Assembly: GCA_964555675.1 (NCBI GenBank)
Contig: CAZKTU010000162.1
Location: 1-14,961, forward strand
Length of the DNA: 14,961 bases
Direction: 5' to 3'
Source: CAIWXH01 sp964555675
Lineage (GTDB): Bacteria; Chloroflexota; Chloroflexia; Chloroflexales; Chloroflexaceae
Numbering within the stretch: the stretch's first letter is position 1; each line of letters begins with the position of its first letter. Of this stretch, positions 1 to 10,867 are shown piece after piece. The position numbers and the translations under genes are program-made. The notes beneath the pieces were generated by a model. The model had not been told where the DNA came from. It worked only from the letters and a program-made list of their open reading frames with translations, and did not search any database.

Positions 1-44
1 GTGCCGGGACTATCGCCGTCGCCGATCCCATAGGGGAGTGCTCG

Positions 45-2579
45 ATGCTCGAACTGATCACCGCGGTGCTCGGCCAGTTTCTCGGCGGCCTGGTGGGGGC
101 GGGCTTCGAGGGCGCCGCCGCCGAGGCCAAGCTGCGCCGCGCTCTGGCGGGGGCGGTCGCCCGCGCCGAGGCCCGCTTCCGCGCCGAGCATGGCGCCCGC
201 GACCCCGAGCTCGTGGCGGCCCTGCTCGCCCGCCCGCGCCTCGCCGATACGCCGGCCGTCCGCGATGCCCTGAGCGACCTGCTCGCTCGCCCGCACCTCA
301 GCCGCGAGCAGCACATGGCCACCCTGCGCCGCTCGTTCGCCGACGTGCTGCCCGAGGAGGCCGACCGCGCGCGGGTCGATGCCGCCGTCGCGGCCTTCCT
401 GAGCTGCCTCGGCGACGAAGTCCTGGGGATCACCCAGCTCCAGCCGCTCTATACGCTGCTCTTCCAGAAGGCCGGCGCCGAGCGGCTCGCGCGGGTCGAG
501 GCGCGTCTGGACGAGCTCGATCGCCCGGCGGAGGGGGCCGCGCCGCAGCAGCCGGCGGCCCGCCCCGCCCTTGGGGCGCCGCCCGTGCGGCACAACCTGC
601 CCCGCCCCGACTACGGGCGCTTCATCGGCCGCGAGGAGGCCCTGGGCTGGATCACCGAACGCCTCGACGACCCGGCGGGCCCCCAACTCGTCGCCATCGT
701 CGGCATCGGCGGCCTCGGCAAGAGCGCCCTGGCCATTGCCGTCGGCCACGCCTACAACACGCGCGGCAGGGTCGCGCCGGGCCCGCGCTTCGACGCGATC
801 ATCTGGCTCTCGGCGAAGGAGACCGCCCTGACGGCCGAGGGGCCGGCGAGCGCCGCGCCCCCCGGCCTGGTCTTCAACGACCTGGCGGCGGTCTACGCCG
901 CCATCGCCCAGGTCCTCGACCTGCCGGGGCTGAAGGCCGCCCCCCTCGCCGAGCAGAGCCGTCTGGTGCAGGCGGCCCTCGCCGCCCAGCCCGGCCTGCT
1001 GATCATCGACAACTACGAGACGATCAACGATCCGCAGGTCGACGCCTTTCTGCGGGCCCTGCCGCCCTCGACCCGCGCCCTGATCACCTCGCGTACGGCC
1101 CGCGACGACTGGCGCTCGCTCGGCCAGGTGCTGCCTCTGGGCGCCCTCGAGCCGGCCGAGGCCCTGGCCCTGATCGACAGCGAGGCCGCCGCTCGCGGCC
1201 TCAGCCTGGACCCGGCCCAGCGCAGCCGCCTGGCAGAGCTCGCCGGCGGGCTGCCGCTGCCGATCAAACTCTGCCTGGCCCGCCTCGACGGCGGCGAACC
1301 GTTCGCCTACCTGGCCGGCTGGATCGGGGCCGCCACCGGCGACATGCCGGACTACTGTGTGCGCGGCCAGATCGAGCTGGCCCGCAGCCTCAACCCGATG
1401 GCGTGGCGCATGCTGCTGGCGTGCGCGTGCTTCGAGCAGCGCGCCGGCGCGCCCAGGGCCGCCCTCGACCAGATCGCCGGTGCCCTCGGCGCCGAGGGTG
1501 ACGCGGCCCTCAGCCGGCTGCGCAAACTCTCGCTGATCAACCTCGATCGCCACGGGCGCCTCTGGATGCTGCCGATCGTGCAGCGCTACGCACTGGCGGC
1601 CCTCGAGAGCGAGACGGTCGGCCCCGAGCTGCGGGCGGCCTGGCTGGCCTGGGCCCGCGACTTCGCCCGCGAGGTCGGCGCGCCCCTCGACCTGCAGATC
1701 GAGCAGGCCCCCATGGCCATCGCCGAATACCCGGCCCTGCGCCTGGCGATCGACTGGTGTCAGCAGAGCGGGCGTCACGGCGAGCTGATCGAGCTGGTCG
1801 AGGGCTGCTGGTTCATCGCCGAGCTGCTGGGGCGCTTCGACGAGCTCGAGTCGATGATGGTCGCCGCCCAGGCCGCGGCCGAGGCCGTGGGCGACGAGCG
1901 CGCCAGGGCCCTCGCGCTGCGCCAGCAGGCCTGGGCCCAGCGCATCCGCGGCGAGTCCCTGGCGACCATGGAGGCCGAGATCGCCCAGGCCGAGGCCCTG
2001 GCCGCGGCGGCCGGCGATCAGCGGCTCCAGGCCGATATCTGGTACGTGGGCGCCGACCTGGCCATGCAGCGCGGCGACCTGGCGGGCGCGCGGGCCCTCG
2101 CCCTGCGCATCGTCGACCTGGGCGAGCAGAGCGCCGACGCGCGCCTGCGCTCCCTCGGCGCCTACCGCATGGCCAAGGTCGCCCTCGGCGGCGAGGGGCC
2201 TGCGGCGGCCCTCGACTGGCTCGAGCAGGCCGAGCAGGCCGCCGCCGCCCTCGGCTGGCGCCGGCAGCTAGCCTGGGTGGCCTACAGGCGCGGCATCACC
2301 CTGAACGCGGCCGGCCGCTTTGCGGAGGCCGAGGCCGCCCTCAGGCAGAGCCTGAGCGAGGCGCGCGTCTGGGGCGAGGCGCGCTTCGTGGCCTATGGGA
2401 TGCAGCGCCTCGTCGAGGTCTACGCCAACCAGGGCCTGCACGCGCAGGCCTGGCCCCTGGCCGAAGAGGTCCGCGCGCAGTTCGACCGCCTCGCGATCGA
2501 GCGGCCCCAGTTCACCGCGCTGCATCGCCGCCTCCAGGCGACCCGGCTGCTCAACGACCTGCTGGCCGAGCCAGCATAG
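45..2579 (+). CDS. STAND-class NB-ARC ATPase with N-terminal helical domain and C-terminal TPR-like repeats
   Basis: This 844-residue protein has a clear STAND/NB-ARC nucleotide-binding core. It shows a P-loop GIGGLGKSAL (about 220-229), a hydrophobic Walker B strand LLIIDNYE (about 318-325), a sensor-like ITSR (347-350) and the GLPL motif (402-405). Residues 1-160 are Ala/Leu/Arg-rich, predicted helical and not assignable to a family I know; they occupy the effector or adaptor position. Residues after about 600 show repeated paired helices with TPR-like Gly/Ala spacing (GDLAGARAL, GRFAEAEAAL), the usual ligand sensor of such proteins. Known relatives are signal-sensing switches that oligomerise on binding a trigger; some are regulators and some act in phage defence. 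The start is supported by AGGGGAG seven bases upstream. It stands alone on the plus strand and converges on the oxidoreductase gene. The family call is secure; the biological role is unknown. Confidence 0.9.
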   Translation: MLELITAVLGQFLGGLVGAGFEGAAAEAKLRRALAGAVARAEARFRAEHGARDPELVAALLARPRLADTPAVRDALSDLLARPHLSREQHMATLRRSFADVLPEEADRARVDAAVAAFLSCLGDEVLGITQLQPLYTLLFQKAGAERLARVEARLDELDRPAEGAAPQQPAARPALGAPPVRHNLPRPDYGRFIGREEALGWITERLDDPAGPQLVAIVGIGGLGKSALAIAVGHAYNTRGRVAPGPRFDAIIWLSAKETALTAEGPASAAPPGLVFNDLAAVYAAIAQVLDLPGLKAAPLAEQSRLVQAALAAQPGLLIIDNYETINDPQVDAFLRALPPSTRALITSRTARDDWRSLGQVLPLGALEPAEALALIDSEAAARGLSLDPAQRSRLAELAGGLPLPIKLCLARLDGGEPFAYLAGWIGAATGDMPDYCVRGQIELARSLNPMAWRMLLACACFEQRAGAPRAALDQIAGALGAEGDAALSRLRKLSLINLDRHGRLWMLPIVQRYALAALESETVGPELRAAWLAWARDFAREVGAPLDLQIEQAPMAIAEYPALRLAIDWCQQSGRHGELIELVEGCWFIAELLGRFDELESMMVAAQAAAEAVGDERARALALRQQAWAQRIRGESLATMEAEIAQAEALAAAAGDQRLQADIWYVGADLAMQRGDLAGARALALRIVDLGEQSADARLRSLGAYRMAKVALGGEGPAAALDWLEQAEQAAAALGWRRQLAWVAYRRGITLNAAGRFAEAEAALRQSLSEARVWGEARFVAYGMQRLVEVYANQGLHAQAWPLAEEVRAQFDRLAIERPQFTALHRRLQATRLLNDLLAEPA

Positions 2580-2614
2580 GGTTGCCTTCGCCACAGGCGA
2601 TTTGCAGGATGGCC

Positions 2615-2658
2615 GGCGGGAGGGCTCGGGAGGGCCTGGCCCTCCCGGAAACCTCCAC
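2615..2658 (-). repeat. 44-bp dispersed hairpin element, copy 1
   Basis: A 9-bp perfect inverted repeat, CGGGAGGGC / GCCCTCCCG, with a 3-nt loop (2627-2647) is embedded in a 44-bp block that recurs at 7949-7992 with 40 of 44 positions identical. It lies between the convergent stop codons of the STAND gene and the oxidoreductase gene. Read on the minus strand it begins 25 nt after the oxidoreductase stop. It could stop or stabilise transcripts, but no T-run follows the stem on either strand, so it is not a textbook intrinsic terminator. Confidence 0.7.
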
Positions 2659-2683
2659 TCAGCACAATCAGTGTGGTGAGATA

Positions 2684-4264
2684 CTAGCCGCGCAGGATCT
2701 CCATCGCGGCGTTGCGGCCGTTGACGGCGATCACGCTGCCGCCGGGGTGAGTGCAGGCCCCGCAGAGGTAGACGCCCTCCATCGGGGTCTTGTAGCGCAG
2801 GCGCTGATCCCACATATACTGCGGCAGACAATCGCCCTGGAAGATATGGCCGCCGGTCAGGCCGACCTTCTGCTCGATATCGGGCGGGCCCAGGACCTCG
2901 ACGTCGAGCACCACCTCGGGGAAATTGCTCACGAAGCGGGCGATGCTGGCCACGCCCAGGTCGCGCACCTCGTCGCGGCGGCTGTCCCAGTCGCCGTGGG
3001 CGAACTGGTTGGGCACATACTGGGCGAAGACGCTCATGGTGTGCAGGCCGCCGGGCGCCACCTCGGGGTCGTGCACCGTCTGGAAGTAGAGCTCGGTCCA
3101 CAGGCGCTCGGGCAGCTCGCCGCGCCGGGCGGCCTCGAAGGCGGCCCGCCACTGCGGCTTGGTCAGCGGCGTATTGATCTGGCCGGCGTGGTGGGGCTCG
3201 TAGGTGCCCGGGCGGGCGGTGAAGTTAGGCAGCTCGCGCAGGAGCATGTTGAGCTTGACCGTCACCCCGGTGATCGGCTGAGCCTCGACCTGGGCGGCCC
3301 AGCCGCTGTCGGCGTTGGCGCCCACCAGGCGGCGAGTGACGCGCGGGTCGGCATTGCTCACCACCACGGGCGCGTAGATGGCCGTGCCGTCCTCGAGGCG
3401 CACGCCCTCGCCGGGGATGATCTGGGCGACGGGCACGCCGGCGGCCACGGTTGCGCCGGCCTCGCGGGCGATGTCGCAGAGGATGAACGAGACCCGGCCC
3501 ATGCCGCCGCGCACATAGCCCCAGGTGCCGAGCTGCCCGTCGAGGCGGCCCGACGAGTGGTGGAAGTGGATGAAGGCGGTGCCCGGGTCGAAGGGGCTGG
3601 CGTTGGTGCCGATCACGCCCTGGCCGAGGTAGGCGATCTGCAGGCGCTCGTCCTCGAGGTAGCGCTCGACGAACTCGACCATGCTCCAGTCGAAGAGCAG
3701 GCCGCGCAGCTCGGGGTCGCCCCCGATGCGCGCCTCGAGCTCGGCCCGCGAGGGTGGGCCGCCGATCCAGAGGTCGCCCGCGCCGGCGGGGCGGATGGCC
3801 TCGCGCAGGCGGCTCATGACACTCTGCATGGCCCGCCAGCCCTTTACGTCGCGGGGGGAGAGCTGGCGGATCTCCGCCTCGCAGCGGGCGTCGTCCTCCC
3901 AGAGCTGCACGCTCGTGCCGTCCTCGAAGGGCACGAACAGGCCGGCGGTGGCGGGCGTCCAGGCGAAGCCGTGCTCGCGCATGCCCAGCTCGTCGACCAC
4001 CAGGGGGTGCAGCAGGCCGACCAGGTAGGCGCAGGGGGACATCTTCACGCCGCCCCACAGCTCCTCCATGGTGCAGGCGCCGCCGACGCGCTCGCGGGCC
4101 TCGAGCACCAATACCTGCTTGCCCGCGCGCGCCAGGTAGGCCGCACAGGTCAGCCCGTTGTGGCCGGCCCCGACGACAATCGCATCCCAGCGGCGGGCGG
4201 CCAGTTCGCTCATGGGGGCGGGCAAGCCGATCTTGCCGAGGACATCGGTGGCCGAGGTGGTCAT
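2684..4264 (-). CDS. PYROXD2-like FAD-dependent oxidoreductase (phytoene desaturase superfamily)
   Basis: This 526-residue protein opens with a Rossmann dinucleotide-binding motif, VVGAGHNGL, at about 31-39, followed by an acidic strand end (LVLEARERVGG). That is the FAD-binding signature of the amine oxidase/phytoene desaturase superfamily. The GHNG variant and the C-terminal YLCGACTHPGGSVIAVNGRNAA region (closing FAD-contact segment) are typical of the PYROXD2 subgroup rather than of carotenoid desaturases. There is no signal peptide or membrane segment, so it is probably cytosolic. The substrate is unknown. The start is supported by GAGGAG six bases upstream, and a perfect TATAAT lies 42 bases before it, so it can be transcribed independently of ppc, whose stop lies 61 bases upstream. 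No carotenoid genes are nearby, which argues against a pigment role. Confidence 0.88.
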   Translation of the reverse strand: MTTSATDVLGKIGLPAPMSELAARRWDAIVVGAGHNGLTCAAYLARAGKQVLVLEARERVGGACTMEELWGGVKMSPCAYLVGLLHPLVVDELGMREHGFAWTPATAGLFVPFEDGTSVQLWEDDARCEAEIRQLSPRDVKGWRAMQSVMSRLREAIRPAGAGDLWIGGPPSRAELEARIGGDPELRGLLFDWSMVEFVERYLEDERLQIAYLGQGVIGTNASPFDPGTAFIHFHHSSGRLDGQLGTWGYVRGGMGRVSFILCDIAREAGATVAAGVPVAQIIPGEGVRLEDGTAIYAPVVVSNADPRVTRRLVGANADSGWAAQVEAQPITGVTVKLNMLLRELPNFTARPGTYEPHHAGQINTPLTKPQWRAAFEAARRGELPERLWTELYFQTVHDPEVAPGGLHTMSVFAQYVPNQFAHGDWDSRRDEVRDLGVASIARFVSNFPEVVLDVEVLGPPDIEQKVGLTGGHIFQGDCLPQYMWDQRLRYKTPMEGVYLCGACTHPGGSVIAVNGRNAAMEILRG

Positions 4265-4306
4265 GGCGCGCTCCTCTCTCTACAGACGACGTTGGCTGGA
4301 GGGCCT

Positions 4307-4312
4307 ATTATA
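4307..4312 (-). promoter_or_regulatory. -10 box (TATAAT) for the PYROXD2-like gene
   Basis: A perfect TATAAT on the minus strand lies in the 61-bp gap after ppc, about 42 nt upstream of the oxidoreductase start codon, and stands out in GC-rich sequence. No good -35 hexamer is visible 16-18 nt upstream, where it would fall within the end of ppc. Confidence 0.55.
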
Positions 4313-4325
4313 ACCCCGCCTTCGC

Positions 4326-7157
<2,832 letters not shown>

Positions 7158-7179
7158 GAGATCCTTCTTGGCAATGGAA

Positions 7180-7193
7180 CTACAGCGCTGTAG
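7180..7193. promoter_or_regulatory. Perfect 14-bp palindrome in the ppc leader, candidate operator
   Basis: The sequence CTACAGCGCTGTAG is a perfect palindrome centred about 29 nt upstream of the ppc start codon, within an 82-bp intergenic gap. Its size and two-fold symmetry suit a dimeric repressor. It has no spacer loop, so a transcript hairpin is less likely. No cognate regulator is encoded nearby. Confidence 0.4.
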
Positions 7194-7239
7194 AGGCGTA
7201 ACCTGAGGCGCGCGAGGGCGATGCCCCGCGCAGACTGCC

Positions 7240-7869
7240 TTACTCGCCGCCTTCGGCGATCAGCCCTTCGACGTGGGCATTGTCGTTGAGCCGCATGAGG
7301 CGCCAGCCGTTGCGGCCCATGCGCAGCTCGGTGATTGAACCATTGTCAAGCCACATGCGCCCGAAGTTGCCGAGATCGAGGCCGATCACGTGGCAGAGCA
7401 GGGCGCGGATGGTGCCGCCGTGAGAGACGGCGACCAGCACCTCGCCATGGGCGTGGCGCTCCTGGATCTGATTGAGCGCCACCAGGGCCCGGGCCTGGAG
7501 CTGGGCGTAGCTCTCGCCGCCGAGGCGCACTGTGCGGGCGGGGTCGCGCTTGTACTCGGCCATGTGGTCGGGGAAGCGCCGGTACAGCTCCTCGGGGGTG
7601 TGCCCCTCCCACTGGCCGACGTCGATCTCGCGCAGCTCGGGCATGGCCACCGGGGTGAGCTTCAGGGCCGCGCCGATCACCTCGGCGGTCTGCCAGGCCC
7701 GCCTGACATCGCTGCTATAGAGGGTCGTGGCCTCGTAGCGCGCCAGGCGCTCGGCGCAGCGGCGCGCCTGCTCGAAACCCCGCTCGTTCAGCGGCACATT
7801 GGCCTGGCCCTGGTACTGAAGGGTCACGTTCCATGGAGTCTCGCCGTGGCGCACCAGCAGAAGGCGCAT
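7240..7869 (-). CDS. Histidine phosphatase family protein (phosphoglycerate mutase-like)
   Basis: This 209-residue protein has the branch-1 histidine phosphatase signature. RHGET at 7-11 supplies the phospho-accepting His8, arginines follow in LYSSDVRRAWQTA (50-62), the acidic catalytic segment ELREIDVGQWEG is at 78-89, and the second catalytic His150 lies in VSHGGTIRALL. The family includes cofactor-dependent phosphoglycerate mutases, fructose-2,6-bisphosphatases, alpha-ribazole phosphatases and broad-specificity phosphatases. At 209 residues it is shorter than classical dPGM (about 250) and closer to the phosphatases, so mutase activity should not be assumed. GGAG lies four bases before the start, and an extended -10 box (TGGTATAAT) lies about 41 bases upstream. 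It sits between the AceE-like gene and ppc in the same direction. Confidence 0.93.
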   Translation of the reverse strand: MRLLLVRHGETPWNVTLQYQGQANVPLNERGFEQARRCAERLARYEATTLYSSDVRRAWQTAEVIGAALKLTPVAMPELREIDVGQWEGHTPEELYRRFPDHMAEYKRDPARTVRLGGESYAQLQARALVALNQIQERHAHGEVLVAVSHGGTIRALLCHVIGLDLGNFGRMWLDNGSITELRMGRNGWRLMRLNDNAHVEGLIAEGGE

Positions 7870-7910
7870 AAGGCTCCGCTCGCTTCACTTCGCCGATAGT
7901 TCGCCCCGCG

Positions 7911-7919
7911 ATTATACCA
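7911..7919 (-). promoter_or_regulatory. Extended -10 promoter element for the histidine phosphatase gene
   Basis: On the minus strand TGGTATAAT combines a perfect TATAAT with the upstream TGN of an extended -10 promoter, which reduces dependence on a -35 box; none is visible. It lies about 41 nt before the start codon, in the 124-bp gap after the AceE-like gene. Confidence 0.6.
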
Positions 7920-7948
7920 GAGTCCCGGCCCAGGCAGACGGTTGGAAA

Positions 7949-7992
7949 GGCGGGAGGGTTCGGGAGGGCATGGCCCTCCCGAAAACATCCAC
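7949..7992 (-). repeat. 44-bp dispersed hairpin element, copy 2
   Basis: This is the second copy of the block at 2615-2658, with four substitutions and the same 9-bp stem. It begins two bases after the stop codon of the AceE-like gene. Both copies therefore sit immediately downstream of a minus-strand gene in the same orientation, which suggests a 3'-end function such as transcript protection. A mobile palindromic repeat family is also possible. Confidence 0.7.
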
Positions 7993-7993
7993 G

Positions 7994-10390
7994 TTAACCC
8001 AGGGCGGCGTCAGCCGCCGCAAACCCCGCGGCGACAATACTCTCGACGTCGATCTGGAACGCGCGATAGAGGGCGTCGCGGGCGCCCGACTGGCCGAAGG
8101 CGTCGACCCCGAGGGGCCAGACGGGGGCCCCGTTGACGCTGCCCAGCCAGGCCAGTGCGTGGGAGGCGCCGTCGTGGACCGTAACAATCGGGGCCCGGGC
8201 CTCGTCGGGCGGGATGAGCCAGGCCAGGGGCTCGCCGGCCCGCCAGCCCTCGTAGAGCCGGCGCGCGCTGGTCAGGTTCAGCACATTGGCCGCCACACCC
8301 TCGCGCCGCAGGTAGGCCGCCGCCGCCACAGCCTCGGGGATGAGCGCGCCCGCCGCCGCGATCTGCACCACCGGGGCCTGCGGGTGGTCGGCGTGGTCGT
8401 GCCGGTCGACCAGCCTGTAGCCGCCCAGCAGCGTCTGGCGGCGCAGCTCGGCGAGGCCCAGGCGGGCCAGGGCCGGCTCGAGCAGGGCCTGGTCGATCGG
8501 CCTGGTCGAGAGGCGCAGGTAGGTGGCCCGCCCCCGCTCGCGGTCGCAGCACTGGCGCAGCCCCTCGAGCAGGGCCCAGGCCAGCTCGCGCGCGAAGCAG
8601 GGCTCGAAGCTCAGCAGGTTGGGCAGCTCGATCCCCAGCGAGGGCGTGACCGTCGACTGGTGGGCGCCGCCCTCGGGCGAGAGGGTGATGCCCGAGGGCG
8701 TGCCGGCGACGATGAACTTCGCCCCCGAGTAGAGCCCATAGATCAGCGCGTCGAGCCCGCGGCAGACGAAGGGGTCGTAGACTGTGCCGATCGGCAGCAG
8801 CGGCTCGCCGACCAGTTCGTGCGAGAGGCCCAGCATGCCCAGCAGCATGAACAGGTTCATCTCCGAGATGCCCAGCTCGATATGCTGGCCCGTCGGGCCG
8901 CGCTTCCAGCGCAGCAGCCGGTAGACCTCGGCGCTCTCGAAGTCGGGCTCGTCGCGCGGGGCGAAGACGCCCGTCTTATTGATCCAGCCCGCCAGGTTGG
9001 TCGAGACCGAGACATCCGGCGAGGTGGTCACGATGCGCTCGCGCAGCCCCGCGACCTCGGCCAGGCGCATCAGGGCGCGCCCGAAGGTCTCCTGGGTGCT
9101 GGTCTGGCCCGTGGTCGGCACATCCAGCTCGGCGGGGACGGCGGCGGCGAGGGCGCTGACGGTCGGCGAGGCCTGCTCTGCCGTCGCGGGGCCGCCGTAC
9201 AGGCGCGCGGCGGCGGCGGCGCAGAGCCGGCCCTCGGGCGAGGCTGGGTCGAACGCGGCCCACTCGTCGTCGGCGGGGGCGCCGAGTTGCTCGCGCAGGG
9301 CGGCCATCTGCTCGGCGCTGAGCAGCTGCGAGTGGTTGAGCGGGTGGCCGGCGGTCGGCAGGCCCCAGCCCTTGATCGTATAGGCGAAGATGATCGTCGG
9401 GCGCCGGGGCGCGGCGTCGGCCTCGGCCAAGGTGGCCAGCAGCTCCTCCAGGTCGTGCCCGCCCAGGTTGGCCAGCACGGCGGGCAGCTCGGCGTCAGAG
9501 ACGCTCGCGATCGCGCGGGCCACCGCCGGGTCGCCGCCGACCAGGCGCGGGCGCAGCTCGGGGCCGGGCAGGCGGATCAGGGCCTGGTACTCCTCGTTGC
9601 GCATCTCGTCGATGCGGTGGCGCAGGGCTGCCCCGCCGCGCCGCTGGAAGAGGGCCTGCAGACGCCGGCCGTACTTGGCCTCGAGCACGCGCCAGCCACT
9701 CTCGGCGAAGAGCCGCTTGAGGTGCGCGGCCCTGATGCCGGGGACGACCCGGTCGAGGCTCTGGCGGTTGAGGTCGACGATCCAGAGCAGGTTCTCGAGG
9801 CCGTCGAGGGCCGGGTCGAGAATGGCCTCCCAGACGTTGCCCTCGTCGAGCTCGGCGTCGCCCACCAGGGCCACGAAGCGGCGCGTGTCGGGCGCGCCGA
9901 AGTGGGCCGCCGCGTAGCGCCCGGCCAGGGCCGCAAAGGCCGGGGCCACGGCGCCCAGGCCCACCGAGCCGGTCGAGAAGTCCACCGGGTCGGGGTCCTT
10001 CGTGCGCGATGGGTAGGCCTGCAGGCCGCCGAACTCGCGCAGGGTCGTCAGGTACGGGCGGGGGAGCTGGCCGAGCAAATACTGGATGGCGTGCAAGACG
10101 GGCGAGGCGTGGGGCTTGACCGAGACGCGGTCGCCGGCCTTGAGGTAGTGAAAATAGAGCGCGGTCAGGATGGTGACCATCGAGGCCGAAGAGGCCTGGT
10201 GGCCGCCGACCTTGGTGCCGTCGGGGTTGGGGCGCACATGGTTGGCGTGGTGGACCATCAGGGCCGCCAGCCAGAGCACCCGCCGCTGGAGGCGGTCGAG
10301 GCTGGCGAAGTCGGGCCCATTATCCCCCTCGCCCAGGGCGGCCCGGCCGTTCAGCTCGGACGCCTGGCGACGCTGCCGGGTGCTGGTCAT
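7994..10390 (-). CDS. AceE-like thiamine diphosphate-dependent E1 / transketolase-family enzyme
   Basis: The order of segments matches the homodimeric pyruvate dehydrogenase E1 (AceE) and transketolase superfamily. Residue numbers here count from the upstream ATG at 10429. GGHQASSASM (75-84) and the conserved KPHASP (105-110) are followed by the thiamine-diphosphate/Mg motif GDAELDEG (190-197) with its distal Asn in DLNRQ (219-223). IFAYTIKGWG follows, then the C-terminal pyrimidine-binding half (GQHIELGISEMN, GGAHQST). The usual GDG is GDA here. The frame opens at 10429, but that ATG overlaps a perfect TATAAT, so I prefer the ATG at 10388-10390, which is preceded by AGG and leaves the whole conserved region intact. 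No E2 or E3 subunit is encoded nearby, so whether it works as pyruvate dehydrogenase E1 or as another keto-acid/ketose enzyme is open. Confidence 0.88.
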   Translation of the reverse strand: MTSTRQRRQASELNGRAALGEGDNGPDFASLDRLQRRVLWLAALMVHHANHVRPNPDGTKVGGHQASSASMVTILTALYFHYLKAGDRVSVKPHASPVLHAIQYLLGQLPRPYLTTLREFGGLQAYPSRTKDPDPVDFSTGSVGLGAVAPAFAALAGRYAAAHFGAPDTRRFVALVGDAELDEGNVWEAILDPALDGLENLLWIVDLNRQSLDRVVPGIRAAHLKRLFAESGWRVLEAKYGRRLQALFQRRGGAALRHRIDEMRNEEYQALIRLPGPELRPRLVGGDPAVARAIASVSDAELPAVLANLGGHDLEELLATLAEADAAPRRPTIIFAYTIKGWGLPTAGHPLNHSQLLSAEQMAALREQLGAPADDEWAAFDPASPEGRLCAAAAARLYGGPATAEQASPTVSALAAAVPAELDVPTTGQTSTQETFGRALMRLAEVAGLRERIVTTSPDVSVSTNLAGWINKTGVFAPRDEPDFESAEVYRLLRWKRGPTGQHIELGISEMNLFMLLGMLGLSHELVGEPLLPIGTVYDPFVCRGLDALIYGLYSGAKFIVAGTPSGITLSPEGGAHQSTVTPSLGIELPNLLSFEPCFARELAWALLEGLRQCCDRERGRATYLRLSTRPIDQALLEPALARLGLAELRRQTLLGGYRLVDRHDHADHPQAPVVQIAAAGALIPEAVAAAAYLRREGVAANVLNLTSARRLYEGWRAGEPLAWLIPPDEARAPIVTVHDGASHALAWLGSVNGAPVWPLGVDAFGQSGARDALYRAFQIDVESIVAAGFAAADAALG

Positions 10391-10427
10391 GACCTGTCCA
10401 TTCATCATGCTGCGGGTGCGTAGGTTC

Positions 10428-10433
10428 ATTATA
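10428..10433 (-). promoter_or_regulatory. -10 box (TATAAT) for the AceE-like gene
   Basis: A perfect TATAAT on the minus strand shares its last bases with the most upstream ATG of the reading frame. Transcription from it would begin near 10421, downstream of that ATG, which argues for the internal start at 10390. No clear -35 is seen. Confidence 0.55.
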
Positions 10434-10479
10434 CGCTATGGGGCCTCGCCGGGCTGTGGCGCGCCGCCCCGACCGGGAG

Positions 10480-10485
10480 TACAAT
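10480..10485 (+). promoter_or_regulatory. Possible -10 box (TACAAT) for the membrane microprotein
   Basis: TACAAT lies 46 nt upstream of the microprotein start in a GC-rich region, one base off consensus. The -35 position (around 10457-10462) does not resemble TTGACA. The spacing matches the -10 to start distance of the neighbouring genes. Confidence 0.35.
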
Positions 10486-10531
10486 AGAGACGGATGGCGC
10501 CGCCGTGATGCGCCCCTTGCCAGGAGGTCCT

Positions 10532-10645
10532 ATGCAGCCCGAGTGGAGCGGCAACCCCGAGGTCGGCCCGACGTTTCTGCTGATCGGTATCGCCGGCCTG
10601 CTCGCCTTCCTGTTCCTTGTGACGGTCTTTGCCTTCTACTGGTAG
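10532..10645 (+). CDS. 37-residue single-pass membrane microprotein
   Basis: A short frame, MQPEWSGNPEVGPTFLLIGI..., encodes 37 residues. It has a 14-residue polar N-terminus with two Glu and two Pro, then an uninterrupted hydrophobic stretch of about 22 residues rich in Leu, Phe, Ala and Val, ending FAFYW. This is a classic single transmembrane helix with almost no cytoplasmic or periplasmic tail after it. A strong GGAGG lies four bases before the ATG. A possible -10 box upstream and a hairpin downstream frame it as its own unit. It is divergent from the AceE-like gene. I do not recognise the family; small helper subunits of membrane complexes look like this, but no partner is encoded here. 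Confidence 0.65.
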   Translation: MQPEWSGNPEVGPTFLLIGIAGLLAFLFLVTVFAFYW

Positions 10646-10655
10646 GCCCGGTCGC

Positions 10656-10685
10656 GCCTCGGCCCACAGGTCGAGGCACTTCTTT
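10656..10685 (+). terminator. Weak intrinsic terminator after the microprotein
   Basis: A 6-bp stem GCCTCG/CGAGGC with a 10-nt loop is followed by ACTTCTTT, eleven bases after the microprotein stop. The stem is short and the T-run is broken, so termination is plausible but not certain. The remaining sequence up to 10867 shows no gene. Confidence 0.35.
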
Positions 10686-10867
10686 AGTCACCGGGTGCAG
10701 GCATGAGTTGTCAGGCGGCAGCGGCCGCAGGCGGCGGCGCCTGCTGGTGCTCGCTCGTAGGCAGCGGCCACCAAACGTCGTCGGCATGGCAGGTATTACG
10801 CTCGGTGACGACCGTGTTCTCGGCCCGTGTCTCACCCACGCTGGCCATCGCGCAGCTCGCCCATGGG

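Noticed and set aside
7970..10423. An 817-codon plus-strand frame antisense to the AceE-like gene.
   Set aside because: The minus-strand frame carries all the cofactor motifs; the plus-strand product is compositionally biased with no family features.
10727..10744. A 7-bp hairpin GCAGGCG/CGCCTGC downstream of the winged-helix gene as its terminator.
   Set aside because: It is over 120 nt past the stop codon and is not followed by a T-run on the minus strand.
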